Positions 1-6,843 of a stretch of 19,074 nt of DNA are shown piece after piece (positions within the stretch are counted from its first letter, which is position 1; every line of letters starts with the position of its first letter). Made by a program: the position numbers and the translations under genes. Below the pieces are notes generated by a model, which did not search any database, was not told the DNA's origin, and saw nothing but the letters and a program-made list of their open reading frames with translations. The DNA comes from Flavobacterium psychrophilum (GTDB taxonomy: Bacteria; Bacteroidota; Bacteroidia; Flavobacteriales; Flavobacteriaceae): assembly GCA_945897545.1 (NCBI GenBank), contig CAMDGJ010000027.1, forward strand, positions 1-19,074, read 5' to 3'.

Positions 1-642
1 ATGAATGTTTTGAACTTCGCCTTCTTTCAAAAAGCGTTCTTCTCTACCACTTTCACCAGCTTCTACAAGTTTAATAAGTAAACTGCCTTTAACATCTGGC
101 TTTATTACTTCTTTGGCTCCCATTTGAAAGTTCTCGTAGTTCACTTCAAAATTGGTGTTGTCAAACTTTTCAGCAATAGAAAAATTATTATTGGTCACTG
201 GCGACAACAGTAATGTTTTTTCGAAAACTCTTCGTCTCATTTCGCCTTTGTATTCTCCATCTACAAAAAGCGTCAGATGCATTTTATCCGAGTAAAACAC
301 TTTTTCAGTTGCGCCTTCGCGAATAGGCATCATCCCTTCATAACTAATGTAACGGGTTATAAATGCGCCTGCAAGTATTAAAATAAAGGAAAAATGTAGC
401 ATCAAAGTGGCCCATTTTTCTTTTCTTAGTAAATTATATCGTTTTATGTTTCCAATAAAATTTATCATAAAAAACAACATAATTGCTTCAAACCACCAAG
501 CGTTGTAGACCCAGATTCGGGCAGTGTCAGTATTGTATTTACTTTCGATGAACGTTCCCGCTCCCATTGCTATGGAGAAGCTAAGAAACAGAATAGCCAT
601 TAATCGGGTTGAAAATAAAATGGAAGTAATTTTTTTATACAT
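1..642 (-). CDS. ccsBA: Cytochrome c biogenesis protein, ResB-like N-terminal part of CcsBA (partial)
   Basis: System II cytochrome c maturation: the membrane complex exports haem and attaches it to apocytochromes. Only the first 214 codons are in the window; the 3' end lies beyond base 1. The protein begins MYKKITSILFSTRLMAILFL and has three hydrophobic spans (about residues 13-32, 46-64 and 77-96). The third carries the HFSF segment, followed by a hydrophilic periplasmic region, the ResB-type layout. In Bacteroidota this protein is usually one long ResB-CcsA fusion of roughly 1000 residues, which is the basis for the symbol; the CcsA half is not visible here. The ATG at 640-642 is the first in-frame start before the first span, and a TANNTTTG promoter element lies 31 bp upstream. 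Divergent from the DUF2520 gene. Confidence 0.85.
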   Translation of the reverse strand, partial: MYKKITSILFSTRLMAILFLSFSIAMGAGTFIESKYNTDTARIWVYNAWWFEAIMLFFMINFIGNIKRYNLLRKEKWATLMLHFSFILILAGAFITRYISYEGMMPIREGATEKVFYSDKMHLTLFVDGEYKGEMRRRVFEKTLLLSPVTNNNFSIAEKFDNTNFEVNYENFQMGAKEVIKPDVKGSLLIKLVEAGESGREERFLKEGEVQNIH

Positions 643-673
643 CTGTAAGAATTAACCTTTTTGTAAAGTTCTG

Positions 674-681
674 CAAAAGTA
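674..681 (-). promoter_or_regulatory. -7 promoter element (TACTTTTG) of ccsBA
   Basis: Read on the - strand, this is a perfect match to the Bacteroidota -7 consensus TANNTTTG, 31 bp before the ccsBA ATG. No TTG is present at the usual 19-21 bp further upstream, so the -33 element is weak or missing. Confidence 0.45.
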
Positions 682-815
682 CTTATAATAGTCGACTTGC
701 ATAATTGCTCAATTGTTAAATTAATCCAAAATTATGGATAATTTATTTTGTTTACTTCTCAAATAACCTTTCAAATTACAATTACATTCCTGTGCCTTAG
801 TTTTAATTTTTTTGC

Positions 816-823
816 TAATTTTG
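816..823 (+). promoter_or_regulatory. -7 promoter element (TAATTTTG) of the DUF2520 gene
   Basis: Perfect TANNTTTG match ending only 4 nt before the ATG at 828. If used, transcription would start at or within a few bases of the start codon, giving a leaderless or almost leaderless mRNA. No good -33 TTG is seen. Confidence 0.42.
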
Positions 824-827
824 GCAA

Positions 828-1589
828 ATGATCAAAGTCGTAATTATTGGTTCCGGAAATGTCGCCCAGCATTTAGTTCAGGCTTTCGCCAAAAGCAAAG
901 AAATCTACGTTTTACAGGTGTTTTCCAGGCGAAAAGAAATCATCGTTCCACTACTCGATTCCAATAAAATCATCAGTTCTTATATTGATTTGGCAGAAGC
1001 CGATATCTATATAATTGCCGTTTCTGATGATGCTATTGCAAAAGTTTCATCACAATTGCCTTTTGAAAATCGTCTCGTAGTGCATACTTCTGGCAGTGTA
1101 CCAATGGATTCTTTAGACAAGAAAAACAGAAAAGGAATTTTTTATCCCTTACAAACATTTACCAAGGGAAAAGAAATTGATTTCAAAGAAATTCCTATTT
1201 GTCTGGAAAATGAAAATGATACTGATTTTGAATTATTGGAAAAAGCAGCTCAATCCATTTCGCATAATGTGGTCAAAAGCAATGAAAAACAGCGAAAAGC
1301 GTTGCATATTTCGGCCGTTTTTGTCAATAATTTTGTCAATGAAATGTATCGAATAGGCAATGAAATTTGTGACGAAAATAAAGTTTCTTTTGAAATCTTA
1401 AAACCCTTAATTTTGGAAACCGTTAACAAGGCCATGACGCTTTCGCCAACGGAAGCACAAACAGGTCCAGCGAAGCGGAATGATTTACAAACAATACAGG
1501 CACATTTGGATTTTTTATCCAATGAAAATCACACTACAATCTACAAAATACTAACCCAATCTATACAAAATAATGGCAAAGAGTTATAA
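828..1589 (+). CDS. Rossmann-like and DUF2520 domain protein (ProC-like predicted dehydrogenase)
   Basis: 253 residues. The N-terminus MIKVVIIGSGNVAQHLVQAF has the glycine-rich loop GSGNVA of an NAD(P)-binding Rossmann fold, and the first half resembles F420-NADP oxidoreductase/ProC enzymes. The second half (about residues 125-245) is helical and matches DUF2520, including the stretch KALHISAVFVNNFVNEMY near residues 155-172. The substrate is unknown. The stop codon overlaps the following phosphatase gene by 17 nt, implying a translationally coupled pair, a pairing I recall as common in Flavobacteriaceae. The ATG lies directly behind a TANNTTTG element. Family assignment is good; biochemical function is not inferred. 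Confidence 0.85.
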   Translation: MIKVVIIGSGNVAQHLVQAFAKSKEIYVLQVFSRRKEIIVPLLDSNKIISSYIDLAEADIYIIAVSDDAIAKVSSQLPFENRLVVHTSGSVPMDSLDKKNRKGIFYPLQTFTKGKEIDFKEIPICLENENDTDFELLEKAAQSISHNVVKSNEKQRKALHISAVFVNNFVNEMYRIGNEICDENKVSFEILKPLILETVNKAMTLSPTEAQTGPAKRNDLQTIQAHLDFLSNENHTTIYKILTQSIQNNGKEL

Positions 1590-2100
1590 AGAAATAATGA
1601 ACGAAATCACCACATTTGTTTTTGATGTTGATGGCGTTCTCACTGACAGTTCCGTTTTTGTGACTAATGAAGGTGAAATTCTAAGAACAATGAATATTCG
1701 CGATGGTTATGCTATGAAAGCAGCTGTAGAAAGTGGTTACAACGTCTGCATTATTTCAGGCGGAAGCAACGAAGGTGTGCGAGTTCGATTGAGAAATCTT
1801 GGCATAACTGATATCCACCTTGGCACACCAGACAAAGTCGAAACATTTAAAGAGTATATTGAACTCTACAATATCAAACCGGAACAAGTACTGTATATGG
1901 GTGACGATATTCCTGATTATCACGTGATGCAATTAGTTGGATTGCCTACTTGTCCTCAAGATGCAAGTCCAGAAATCAAAACAGTCTCCAAATATATTTC
2001 GCATAAAAATGGCGGGAAAGGCGCCGTTCGTGAAGTCATAGAACAAGTGATGAAAGTGCAGGGAAAATGGACCATGCATTTTGATGGAAAATTAGATTAA
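1573..2100 (+). CDS. KdsC-like HAD phosphatase (3-deoxy-D-manno-octulosonate 8-phosphate phosphatase family)
   Basis: 175 residues, the usual length for KdsC-type phosphatases without a cap domain. HAD motif I is VFDVDGVLTD with nucleophile Asp18 and acid/base Asp20. Motif II is ISGGSN (about residues 61-66), a Lys lies in PDKVETF near residue 97, and motif IV is YMGDDIPDYHVM (about 115-126). KdsC removes phosphate from KDO-8-P in lipopolysaccharide inner-core synthesis. kdsA and kdsB are not nearby, so the substrate is inferred from family only. I kept the first ATG, which overlaps the upstream gene by 17 nt. A later ATG at 1597 would give a non-overlapping start but would shorten the N-terminal region normally present. 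Confidence 0.82.
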   Translation: MAKSYKEIMNEITTFVFDVDGVLTDSSVFVTNEGEILRTMNIRDGYAMKAAVESGYNVCIISGGSNEGVRVRLRNLGITDIHLGTPDKVETFKEYIELYNIKPEQVLYMGDDIPDYHVMQLVGLPTCPQDASPEIKTVSKYISHKNGGKGAVREVIEQVMKVQGKWTMHFDGKLD

Positions 2101-2175
2101 TTTATAGGTTGCAGGTTGAAAATTTCAGATTTTTCGATAATTATTAGGATTCAAAAACGATATTAAAAATAATAC

Positions 2176-2183
2176 TATCTTTG
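2176..2183 (+). promoter_or_regulatory. -7 promoter element (TATCTTTG) of the toxin-antitoxin pair
   Basis: Perfect TANNTTTG match ending 4 nt before the ATG at 2188, the same tight spacing as at 816-823. It suggests the toxin-antitoxin operon has its own promoter and a nearly leaderless mRNA. No clear -33 TTG. Confidence 0.42.
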
Positions 2184-2187
2184 AAAT

Positions 2188-2409
2188 ATGAAAACGTATC
2201 AAGTTGATTTATTAAATCCTAAGGCTGCGCGACTTTTGCAAGATCTTGCGGACTTGAATTTGATTTCCATTAAGGAAACCAAAAAACAAGATTTTTTAGA
2301 TATTGTGACTAAACTTCGTAAGAAAGCATCTTCAAATGCACCATCGCTAGAAGAAATCACTAAAGAAGTTGAAAAGGTTAGAGCAGAAAGATATGCCAAA
2401 AAGCGATAG
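2188..2409 (+). CDS. Putative antitoxin of a PIN-type toxin-antitoxin pair
   Basis: 73 residues, highly charged and predicted mostly helical: it begins MKTYQVDLLNPKAARLLQDL and ends with a basic RAERYAKKR tail. I do not recognise a named antitoxin family with certainty. No obvious ribbon-helix-helix or AbrB signature is visible, although the first 10 residues could form a short DNA-binding strand. The call rests on context: a small gene directly upstream of, and overlapping by 17 nt, a PIN-domain toxin gene, with its own promoter element. That is the usual antitoxin-first arrangement. The C-terminal half (residues 38-73) would be the part expected to block the toxin active site. Confidence 0.65.
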   Translation: MKTYQVDLLNPKAARLLQDLADLNLISIKETKKQDFLDIVTKLRKKASSNAPSLEEITKEVEKVRAERYAKKR

Positions 2410-2809
2410 AATTATTATCGATACCAATCTTTGGATTAGTTTTCTTCTTACCAAAGATTATTCAAAACTCGACAAATTATTTTCCAAAAATGGTCTAATA
2501 TTACTTTTTAGTCAAGAATTATTAGAAGAATTTGTTGAAGTCGCACGAAGACCAAAATTTAAAAAATATTTTGCCGTTGCTGACTTAAATTCTTTATTGA
2601 GTGAAATTCATCTTAAGGCTGAATTCTTTGAAGTGAACTCTGATATAAATGTTTGTAGAGACCCAAAAGACGATTTTTTACTTTCATTATCCCAAGATGG
2701 AAACGCAACTCATTTAATCACTGGAGATAAAGATTTACTTGAAATGAAAATGTTTGGAAAAACTTTAATTCTTACCATCACAGAATATTTAGAAAACAAC
2801 ACCTTCTAG
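2393..2809 (+). CDS. PIN-domain ribonuclease toxin (toxin-antitoxin system)
   Basis: 138 residues from ATG 2393. PIN domains are Mg2+/Mn2+-dependent ribonucleases using three or four acidic residues. Visible here: Asp10 in IIIDTN, Glu42/Glu46 in QELLEEF, Asp90 and Asp93/94 in CRDPKDDFLL, and Asp112/Asp114 in TGDKDLLEM. The motif spacing fits the group annotated as putative toxin component, PIN family (TIGR00305-like). An in-frame TTG at 2369 would extend the protein by 8 residues, but the ATG preceded by AGAAAG is the better start and leaves the classic short overlap (17 nt) with the antitoxin. The stop codon forms part of the first 7-bp repeat that follows. Confidence 0.82.
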   Translation: MPKSDRIIIDTNLWISFLLTKDYSKLDKLFSKNGLILLFSQELLEEFVEVARRPKFKKYFAVADLNSLLSEIHLKAEFFEVNSDINVCRDPKDDFLLSLSQDGNATHLITGDKDLLEMKMFGKTLILTITEYLENNTF

Positions 2810-2882
2810 CTCATAACTCATAAATCCCCTGCCGGCAGGCAGGCAGGTAACTTCTAACCTCTAACTTCTAATTTCTAACTTC
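2807..2882 (+). repeat. 7-bp repeat array split by a 20-bp GC-rich palindromic insert
   Basis: Heptamers of the form TAACYYM: TAGCTCA, TAACTCA, TAAATCC, then after an insert TAACTTC, TAACCTC, TAACTTC, TAATTTC, TAACTTC. The last unit ends 2 nt before the ATG of the downstream HAD gene. Between the two runs (2828-2847) sits CCTGCCGGCAGGCAGGCAGG, far more GC-rich than its surroundings, which shifts the heptamer register by 20 bp. The first unit contains the stop codon of the PIN toxin. Confidence 0.8.
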
Positions 2883-2884
2883 CA

Positions 2885-3550
2885 ATGATAAAAACAGTAA
2901 TTTTTGATATGGACGGCGTAATCGTTGATACCGAACCCGTTCATAGTTATGCTTATTTCCAACATTTTACCGAATTAAACATTGATGTTTCTAAGGAAAT
3001 GTTTACTTCTTTTATGGGAAATTCAACCCGAAATACTTTCCAAAAATTAAAAGAATTATTTCCTATTGATGGAGAAGTCGAAGATTTAATTCAAAGAAAA
3101 AGAACACTTTTCAATGACGCTTTTGATAGTAAAAAAGATTTGGTATTGCTAGAAGGTGTAGAAAACTTGATCAAGGATTTACATAAAAACGGAATACAAT
3201 TAATAGTGGCTTCATCAGCTTCGAAAGTTACAATTGACCGTGTTTTCAAACGATTTAATCTATATCAATATTTCACACATATTGTGAGCGGTGAAGATTT
3301 TCCCAATTCAAAACCGCATCCTGCAATTTTTGAATATGCTGCAAGTTTATCAATAGCTTCAAAAGAAAATTGCATTGTGATTGAGGATAGTACAAATGGG
3401 GTTATCGCTGCAAAAGCTGCTGGTATTTTTTGCATTGGTTACAACAGCATACATTCAAAACTACAAGATTTAACAACTGCCAATGTCGTGATTAATCATT
3501 TTGATGAGTTGACCTTTGAGAAAATATCAGAAGACCTGATAAAATTATAA
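2885..3550 (+). CDS. HAD-superfamily phosphatase, beta-phosphoglucomutase/phosphatase-like
   Basis: 221 residues, the typical size of the HAD subfamily with a small helical cap. Motif I is VIFDMDGVIVDTEP with nucleophile Asp8 and Asp10. The cap covers about residues 18-80, motif II is VASSAS (about 108-113), motif III is Lys in SKPHP (about 142-146), and motif IV is VIEDSTNGVIAAKAAG (about 160-175). Relatives include beta-phosphoglucomutase, phosphoglycolate phosphatase and sugar or riboflavin-intermediate phosphatases. Motifs alone do not settle the substrate. It stands alone, with no maltose or trehalose phosphorylase beside it. Its start codon directly follows a 7-bp repeat array. Confidence 0.85.
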   Translation: MIKTVIFDMDGVIVDTEPVHSYAYFQHFTELNIDVSKEMFTSFMGNSTRNTFQKLKELFPIDGEVEDLIQRKRTLFNDAFDSKKDLVLLEGVENLIKDLHKNGIQLIVASSASKVTIDRVFKRFNLYQYFTHIVSGEDFPNSKPHPAIFEYAASLSIASKENCIVIEDSTNGVIAAKAAGIFCIGYNSIHSKLQDLTTANVVINHFDELTFEKISEDLIKL

Positions 3551-3576
3551 CAAGCTCGAAAATCTTTGATTTTCAT

Positions 3577-3628
3577 CTTTGCGAACTTAAAAATCCCAAA
3601 ACAAAATTAATACTTTGCGACTTTGCGG
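3577..3628 (+). repeat. 8-bp repeats (CTTTGCGA/CTTTGCGG)
   Basis: CTTTGCGA occurs at 3577-3584 and again at 3613-3620, the latter directly followed by CTTTGCGG at 3621-3628. The same 8-bp motif family, in divergent forms, flanks the segment 6579-6836. The 170-bp gap 3551-3720 also holds a small AT-rich hairpin (GAAAATC/GATTTTC, 3558-3574) and no gene that I can support. Confidence 0.6.
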
Positions 3629-3691
3629 TAAATTGTAATTGACCAACTTTCAAATTAAGGAATAATTAACAATTTTGAATACTCGAATTTG

Positions 3692-3699
3692 TAATTTTG
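3692..3699 (+). promoter_or_regulatory. -7 promoter element (TAATTTTG) of the DUF2911 gene
   Basis: Perfect TANNTTTG, 21 bp before the ATG at 3721. It overlaps an alternative TTG start at 3697, which argues that translation begins at the ATG. No -33 TTG at the ideal spacing. Confidence 0.5.
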
Positions 3700-3720
3700 A
3701 GAGAATCTAAAAAAAAAACT

Positions 3721-4566
3721 ATGAAAAAAATAATTTTTGTGTTGGCAATGATGATTGCTAACTACGCTACGGACGCGCAGGTAAAAACACCTCAACCAAG
3801 CCCGAAGTCGACATTAACTCAAGTTGTAGGTCTTACCAATGTTGAAATTGTGTACTCCAGACCAAGCGCAAAGGGTAGAGATGTATTCAATAACTTAGTT
3901 CCCTATGGAAAATTATGGAGAACTGGAGCAAATGAAAATACTACAATCTCTTTTAGTGAAGATGTAGTTATTGACGGAAAAACATTAGCAAAAGGGAAAT
4001 ATGCTTTATATACAACACCTAAAGCTGATAATTGGGAAGTGATTTTCTATAAATCGACAGATAATTGGGGGAATCCAGAAAACTGGGACGAAACAAAAGT
4101 GGCTTTAAAAACTAATGTAAAACCTGAATCATTAAATAGAAATGTAGAAAGTTTTACTATTGAAATCAATAATCTAGATAACAATTTCGCTCATTTAGAA
4201 TTGTATTGGGAAAAAACTTTAGTAGCAATTAAGTTTGAAGTTCCAACACAAAAAGCAGCAATGGCCAGTATTGACAAGGCTTTGGCAGGACCAACTGCAG
4301 GAGATTATTTTTCTTCGGCTCAATATTTGCAGCAGTCAAACGGTGATATGAATAAAGCTTTGACCTATATCAACAAGGCTTTGGATATGAACAAAGACAA
4401 ACCATTCTGGTATAATCGTTTAAAATCATTGATTCAAGCCAAACTAGGTGATAAAAACGGAGCTATCGAAACCGCAAAAATTTCTCTTGCTAGTGCTGAA
4501 GTTGCTAAGAATCAAGATTATGTAAAAATGAATAAAGACAGTATTGCTGAATGGAGCAAAAAATAA
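3721..4566 (+). CDS. Secreted DUF2911 domain protein
   Basis: 281 residues. A signal peptide spans about residues 1-20 (MKKIIFVLAMMIANYATDAQ), consistent with export. Residues about 25-175 match DUF2911: the stretches VEIVYSRPSAKGRDVFNNLV, YGKLWRTGANE and LAKGKYALYTTP are its hallmarks. This family is common in Bacteroidota and has no known biochemical role. The C-terminal part (about 185-281) is helical, with a TPR-like repeat (ALTYINKALDMNKDKPFWYNRL). A start at TTG 3697 would add 8 residues but overlaps the promoter element, so ATG 3721 is preferred. A strong terminator follows directly. Confidence 0.85.
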   Translation: MKKIIFVLAMMIANYATDAQVKTPQPSPKSTLTQVVGLTNVEIVYSRPSAKGRDVFNNLVPYGKLWRTGANENTTISFSEDVVIDGKTLAKGKYALYTTPKADNWEVIFYKSTDNWGNPENWDETKVALKTNVKPESLNRNVESFTIEINNLDNNFAHLELYWEKTLVAIKFEVPTQKAAMASIDKALAGPTAGDYFSSAQYLQQSNGDMNKALTYINKALDMNKDKPFWYNRLKSLIQAKLGDKNGAIETAKISLASAEVAKNQDYVKMNKDSIAEWSKK

Positions 4567-4588
4567 TTGCTTCTTTTTTTTACTATTT

Positions 4589-4627
4589 AAAAAGTCCCGT
4601 CCCGAAATAATCGGGACGGGACTTTTT
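4589..4627. terminator. Bidirectional Rho-independent terminator
   Basis: Perfect 17-bp stem: AAAAAGTCCCGTCCCGA (4589-4605), loop AATAA, and the exact reverse complement at 4611-4627, flanked by A and T runs. It lies between the convergent DUF2911 gene (+) and the symporter gene (-) and can serve both. Confidence 0.92.
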
Positions 4628-4732
4628 TATTGGTTAAAAATTATCTACTGTAATTCTCTTGTAACGAAGTGATTGTTATAATTCAAGTTGTCCTTCGTTT
4701 TTAATGCTGATATTTTATTGCTGGTTTTAGTG

Positions 4733-6454
4733 TTATACAATTTTACCTTTTTTCCTAAATACTATGGCCTGAAGCAAAATCGACAATAGTATCGTAAGCA
4801 TTGCTCCAATAAAGTTGAGCCACAAATAACCCAATTTCTCTTCACCACTAGGATAAATAAAGATGGCGTAATAGTAGATGATAAAAATAGTAATTTGACT
4901 AATAACAGCACTATAAAAAATGGCTTCAGCCTTGACGTGTTTTATATAAAAACCCACCAGAAATATTCCCAAAACTGTACCGTAGAAAATGGAACCCACA
5001 ATATTGACTAATTGGATTAGATTTTCGAATAAAGTTCCAATGCTTGCAAAAAGTATCGCGATAATACCCCAGAACAAAGTGAAAAATTTAGTTACGTTTA
5101 CATAATGACGCTCGGTTTTTTCTTCTTTAACATTTCGCTTATAAATATCAATCGCCGTTGTTGATGCTAAAGCATTCAATCCAGAAGCTGTTGAGGACAT
5201 TGCCGCAGAAATGATTACGGCAAGCAAGAGACCAATTAATCCTTTAGGTAAGTAATGTAAGATAAAGTGAAAAAAAACATAATCCTTGTCGTTCGTTTCA
5301 CTATTTTTATCTGCTTTCAGTATAATTTCCTTAGCGTGGTCTCTCAAATCTTTTTCTTTAGTTGATAATGCAACTAATTCTTTTCGAAGAATTGGGTTGT
5401 CATAATCTTGATTCAATTGATCGATATACAATAAGTTAATTACTTTCTTGTCTTCGGAAAGGGCTTCCAATTGTTTTTCTAATGCGTGATATTCATTTTT
5501 GTACTTGGATTTTTCAATTATAGTTTTGTTGTTAGGATTAAAATTCAAAGGAACCGGATTGAATTGAAAAAAAACAAAAACCATTACTCCAGTGAGCAAA
5601 ATGAAGAATTGCATTGGGACTTTCAAAAGACCATTCATAATCAATCCCATTTGGCTTTCTTTAACTGATTTCCCAGACAAATATCGCCCAACCTGAGATT
5701 GATCTGTTCCAAAATAAGCCAAAGCCAAGAAAAAACCTCCCGTTATTCCGCTCCAAAAAGTATATTTTTCTTCAGGATCAAAGGAAAAATCGACAATATT
5801 CATTTTATCATTGGCACCTGCGATATGCAAAGCGTTTGAAAAAGTCATATCATTAGGTAAAAAATACAAAATGAGAAAAAACGTAATAAACATACCTAAC
5901 ATAATGACAAACATTTGCTGTTTTTGAGTTACGTTTACCGCTTTTGTTCCTCCAGAAAATGTATAAATAATTACAAGCATTCCTATTACAATATTCATTA
6001 AAGTCAGATTCCATCCTAACAAGGCCGATAAAATTATCGCGGGAGCATAAATTGTAAAACCTGTGCCCAAACCTCTTTGCACGAGGAAAAGTGCAGCTGC
6101 AAGTGAACGTGTTTTTAAATCGAAACGTTTCTCGAGATATTCATAAGCTGTAAAAACTTTGTATTTGTGATACAACGGGATAAAAGTCAAACAAATAACC
6201 ACCATTGCAATGGGTAGCCCAAAATAGAATTGTATAAACCCCATTCCGTCGTGATACGCCTGACCTGGAGTTGATAGAAAAGTAATTGCACTGGCTTGAG
6301 TAGCCATAACCGATAGTCCAACAGTGTGCCAAGGTGTTTCGTTGCTACCTAGAATATAATCTTCTACATTTTTACTTCCTTTTGTTTTCCAAACGCCGTA
6401 AATCACTATAAATAAAAGGGTTACAACAAGAACAATCCAATCAAATAACTGCAT
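4733..6454 (-). CDS. Sodium/solute symporter (SSS family)
   Basis: 573 residues with about 13-14 membrane spans, importing an unidentified organic solute with Na+. The family is recognised from the N-terminal span and ILGSNETPWHTVGLSVMATQ (about 35-52), the segment TGGFFLALAYFGTDQSQVGR (about 238-257) and IISAAMSSTASGLNALASTT (about 414-433). A charged, partly coiled-coil insertion of about 85 residues (305-390) precedes the IISAAMSS helix; similar loops occur in many Bacteroidota members. The ATG is 3 bp after the stop of a 35-residue membrane protein gene, so the two are surely co-translated. A second open frame continues past the stop after an A6 run (see findings). Substrate is not inferable from motifs. 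Confidence 0.9.
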   Translation of the reverse strand: MQLFDWIVLVVTLLFIVIYGVWKTKGSKNVEDYILGSNETPWHTVGLSVMATQASAITFLSTPGQAYHDGMGFIQFYFGLPIAMVVICLTFIPLYHKYKVFTAYEYLEKRFDLKTRSLAAALFLVQRGLGTGFTIYAPAIILSALLGWNLTLMNIVIGMLVIIYTFSGGTKAVNVTQKQQMFVIMLGMFITFFLILYFLPNDMTFSNALHIAGANDKMNIVDFSFDPEEKYTFWSGITGGFFLALAYFGTDQSQVGRYLSGKSVKESQMGLIMNGLLKVPMQFFILLTGVMVFVFFQFNPVPLNFNPNNKTIIEKSKYKNEYHALEKQLEALSEDKKVINLLYIDQLNQDYDNPILRKELVALSTKEKDLRDHAKEIILKADKNSETNDKDYVFFHFILHYLPKGLIGLLLAVIISAAMSSTASGLNALASTTAIDIYKRNVKEEKTERHYVNVTKFFTLFWGIIAILFASIGTLFENLIQLVNIVGSIFYGTVLGIFLVGFYIKHVKAEAIFYSAVISQITIFIIYYYAIFIYPSGEEKLGYLWLNFIGAMLTILLSILLQAIVFRKKGKIV

Positions 6455-6457
6455 AAT

Positions 6458-6565
6458 TTAAGAGTAAAATTTCATTAACAAACAAAAAATCAATATATAC
6501 AACACATTGGCTACGAGAACCCAAGTGTAGCTTTTTTTCCAAGTTTTAACTTTTTTAGTTTCCAT
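6458..6565 (-). CDS. 35-residue single-span membrane protein, candidate symporter small subunit
   Basis: Starts METKKVKTWKKSYTWVLVAN and ends LLMKFYS. It has a basic, Trp- and Lys-rich N-terminus (residues 1-12), then one hydrophobic helix (about 14-32), suggesting the N-terminus stays in the cytoplasm. The stop codon is 3 bp before the symporter ATG. Other Na+ symporters have small partners (for example YhdT/DUF997 with PanF, DUF485/YjcH with ActP, MetS with MetP), so a role as accessory subunit is a reasonable inference, but I cannot assign it to one of those families. Clean ATG start, sense codons throughout, and tight operon spacing support it as real. Confidence 0.72.
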   Translation of the reverse strand: METKKVKTWKKSYTWVLVANVLYILIFCLLMKFYS

Positions 6566-6578
6566 AGTTTTTAGTTTT

Positions 6579-6836
6579 GCCACGAAGACGCGAAGGCGCA
6601 AGGTTTGATAATTGAAGTTGAATGTTTGTGTATTTTTTTATTCCTCACTAACAAACATTTTCTTCGTTTTTAAGTCGGTTGAGCTGATATCAAAAAAATC
6701 AAGCTTGTTATCTTTGGTTATTATAAATAGTTCATAATTGTTTGACTTGCAAACTGAATTTTTGCAATTCTGTTTTCATTCGTTGTTGTTTTATATATTT
6801 CGTGACTTCCTCTTTGTGTCTCCGTGCCTTAGTGGC
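6579..6836. repeat. 258-bp segment bounded by inverted copies of an 8-bp-periodic repeat
   Basis: Left end 6579-6603 reads GCCAC followed by GAAGACGC and GAAGGCGC. The right end 6809-6836, read on the opposite strand, is GCCAC followed by TAAGGCAC and GGAGACAC. Both follow a GCCAC + (NRAGRCRC)n pattern, so the segment has imperfect inverted ends of about 25 bp. It fills the gap between the PIG-L gene and the symporter operon and contains one open stretch without a start codon (6638-6775, - strand). No promoter that I can identify is present. Confidence 0.5.
6638..6775 (-). pseudogene. Orphan open frame without start codon, possible gene remnant
   Basis: 45 sense codons between a TGA and a TAA on the - strand. 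The better part reads NNYELFIITKDNKL, then DFFDISSTDLKTKKMF, then VSEE. Amino-acid composition looks protein-like, but there is no ATG near its 5' end. It could be the tail of a decayed gene inside the repeat-bounded segment or a chance open frame. I do not recognise a family. Confidence 0.22.
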
Positions 6837-6843
6837 AATCATT

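Noticed and set aside
6756..6803. Short ATG frame MKTELQKFSLQVKQL on the - strand in the repeat-bounded segment
   Set aside because: Fifteen codons with no homology that I recognise; the neighbouring orphan frame is in another phase.
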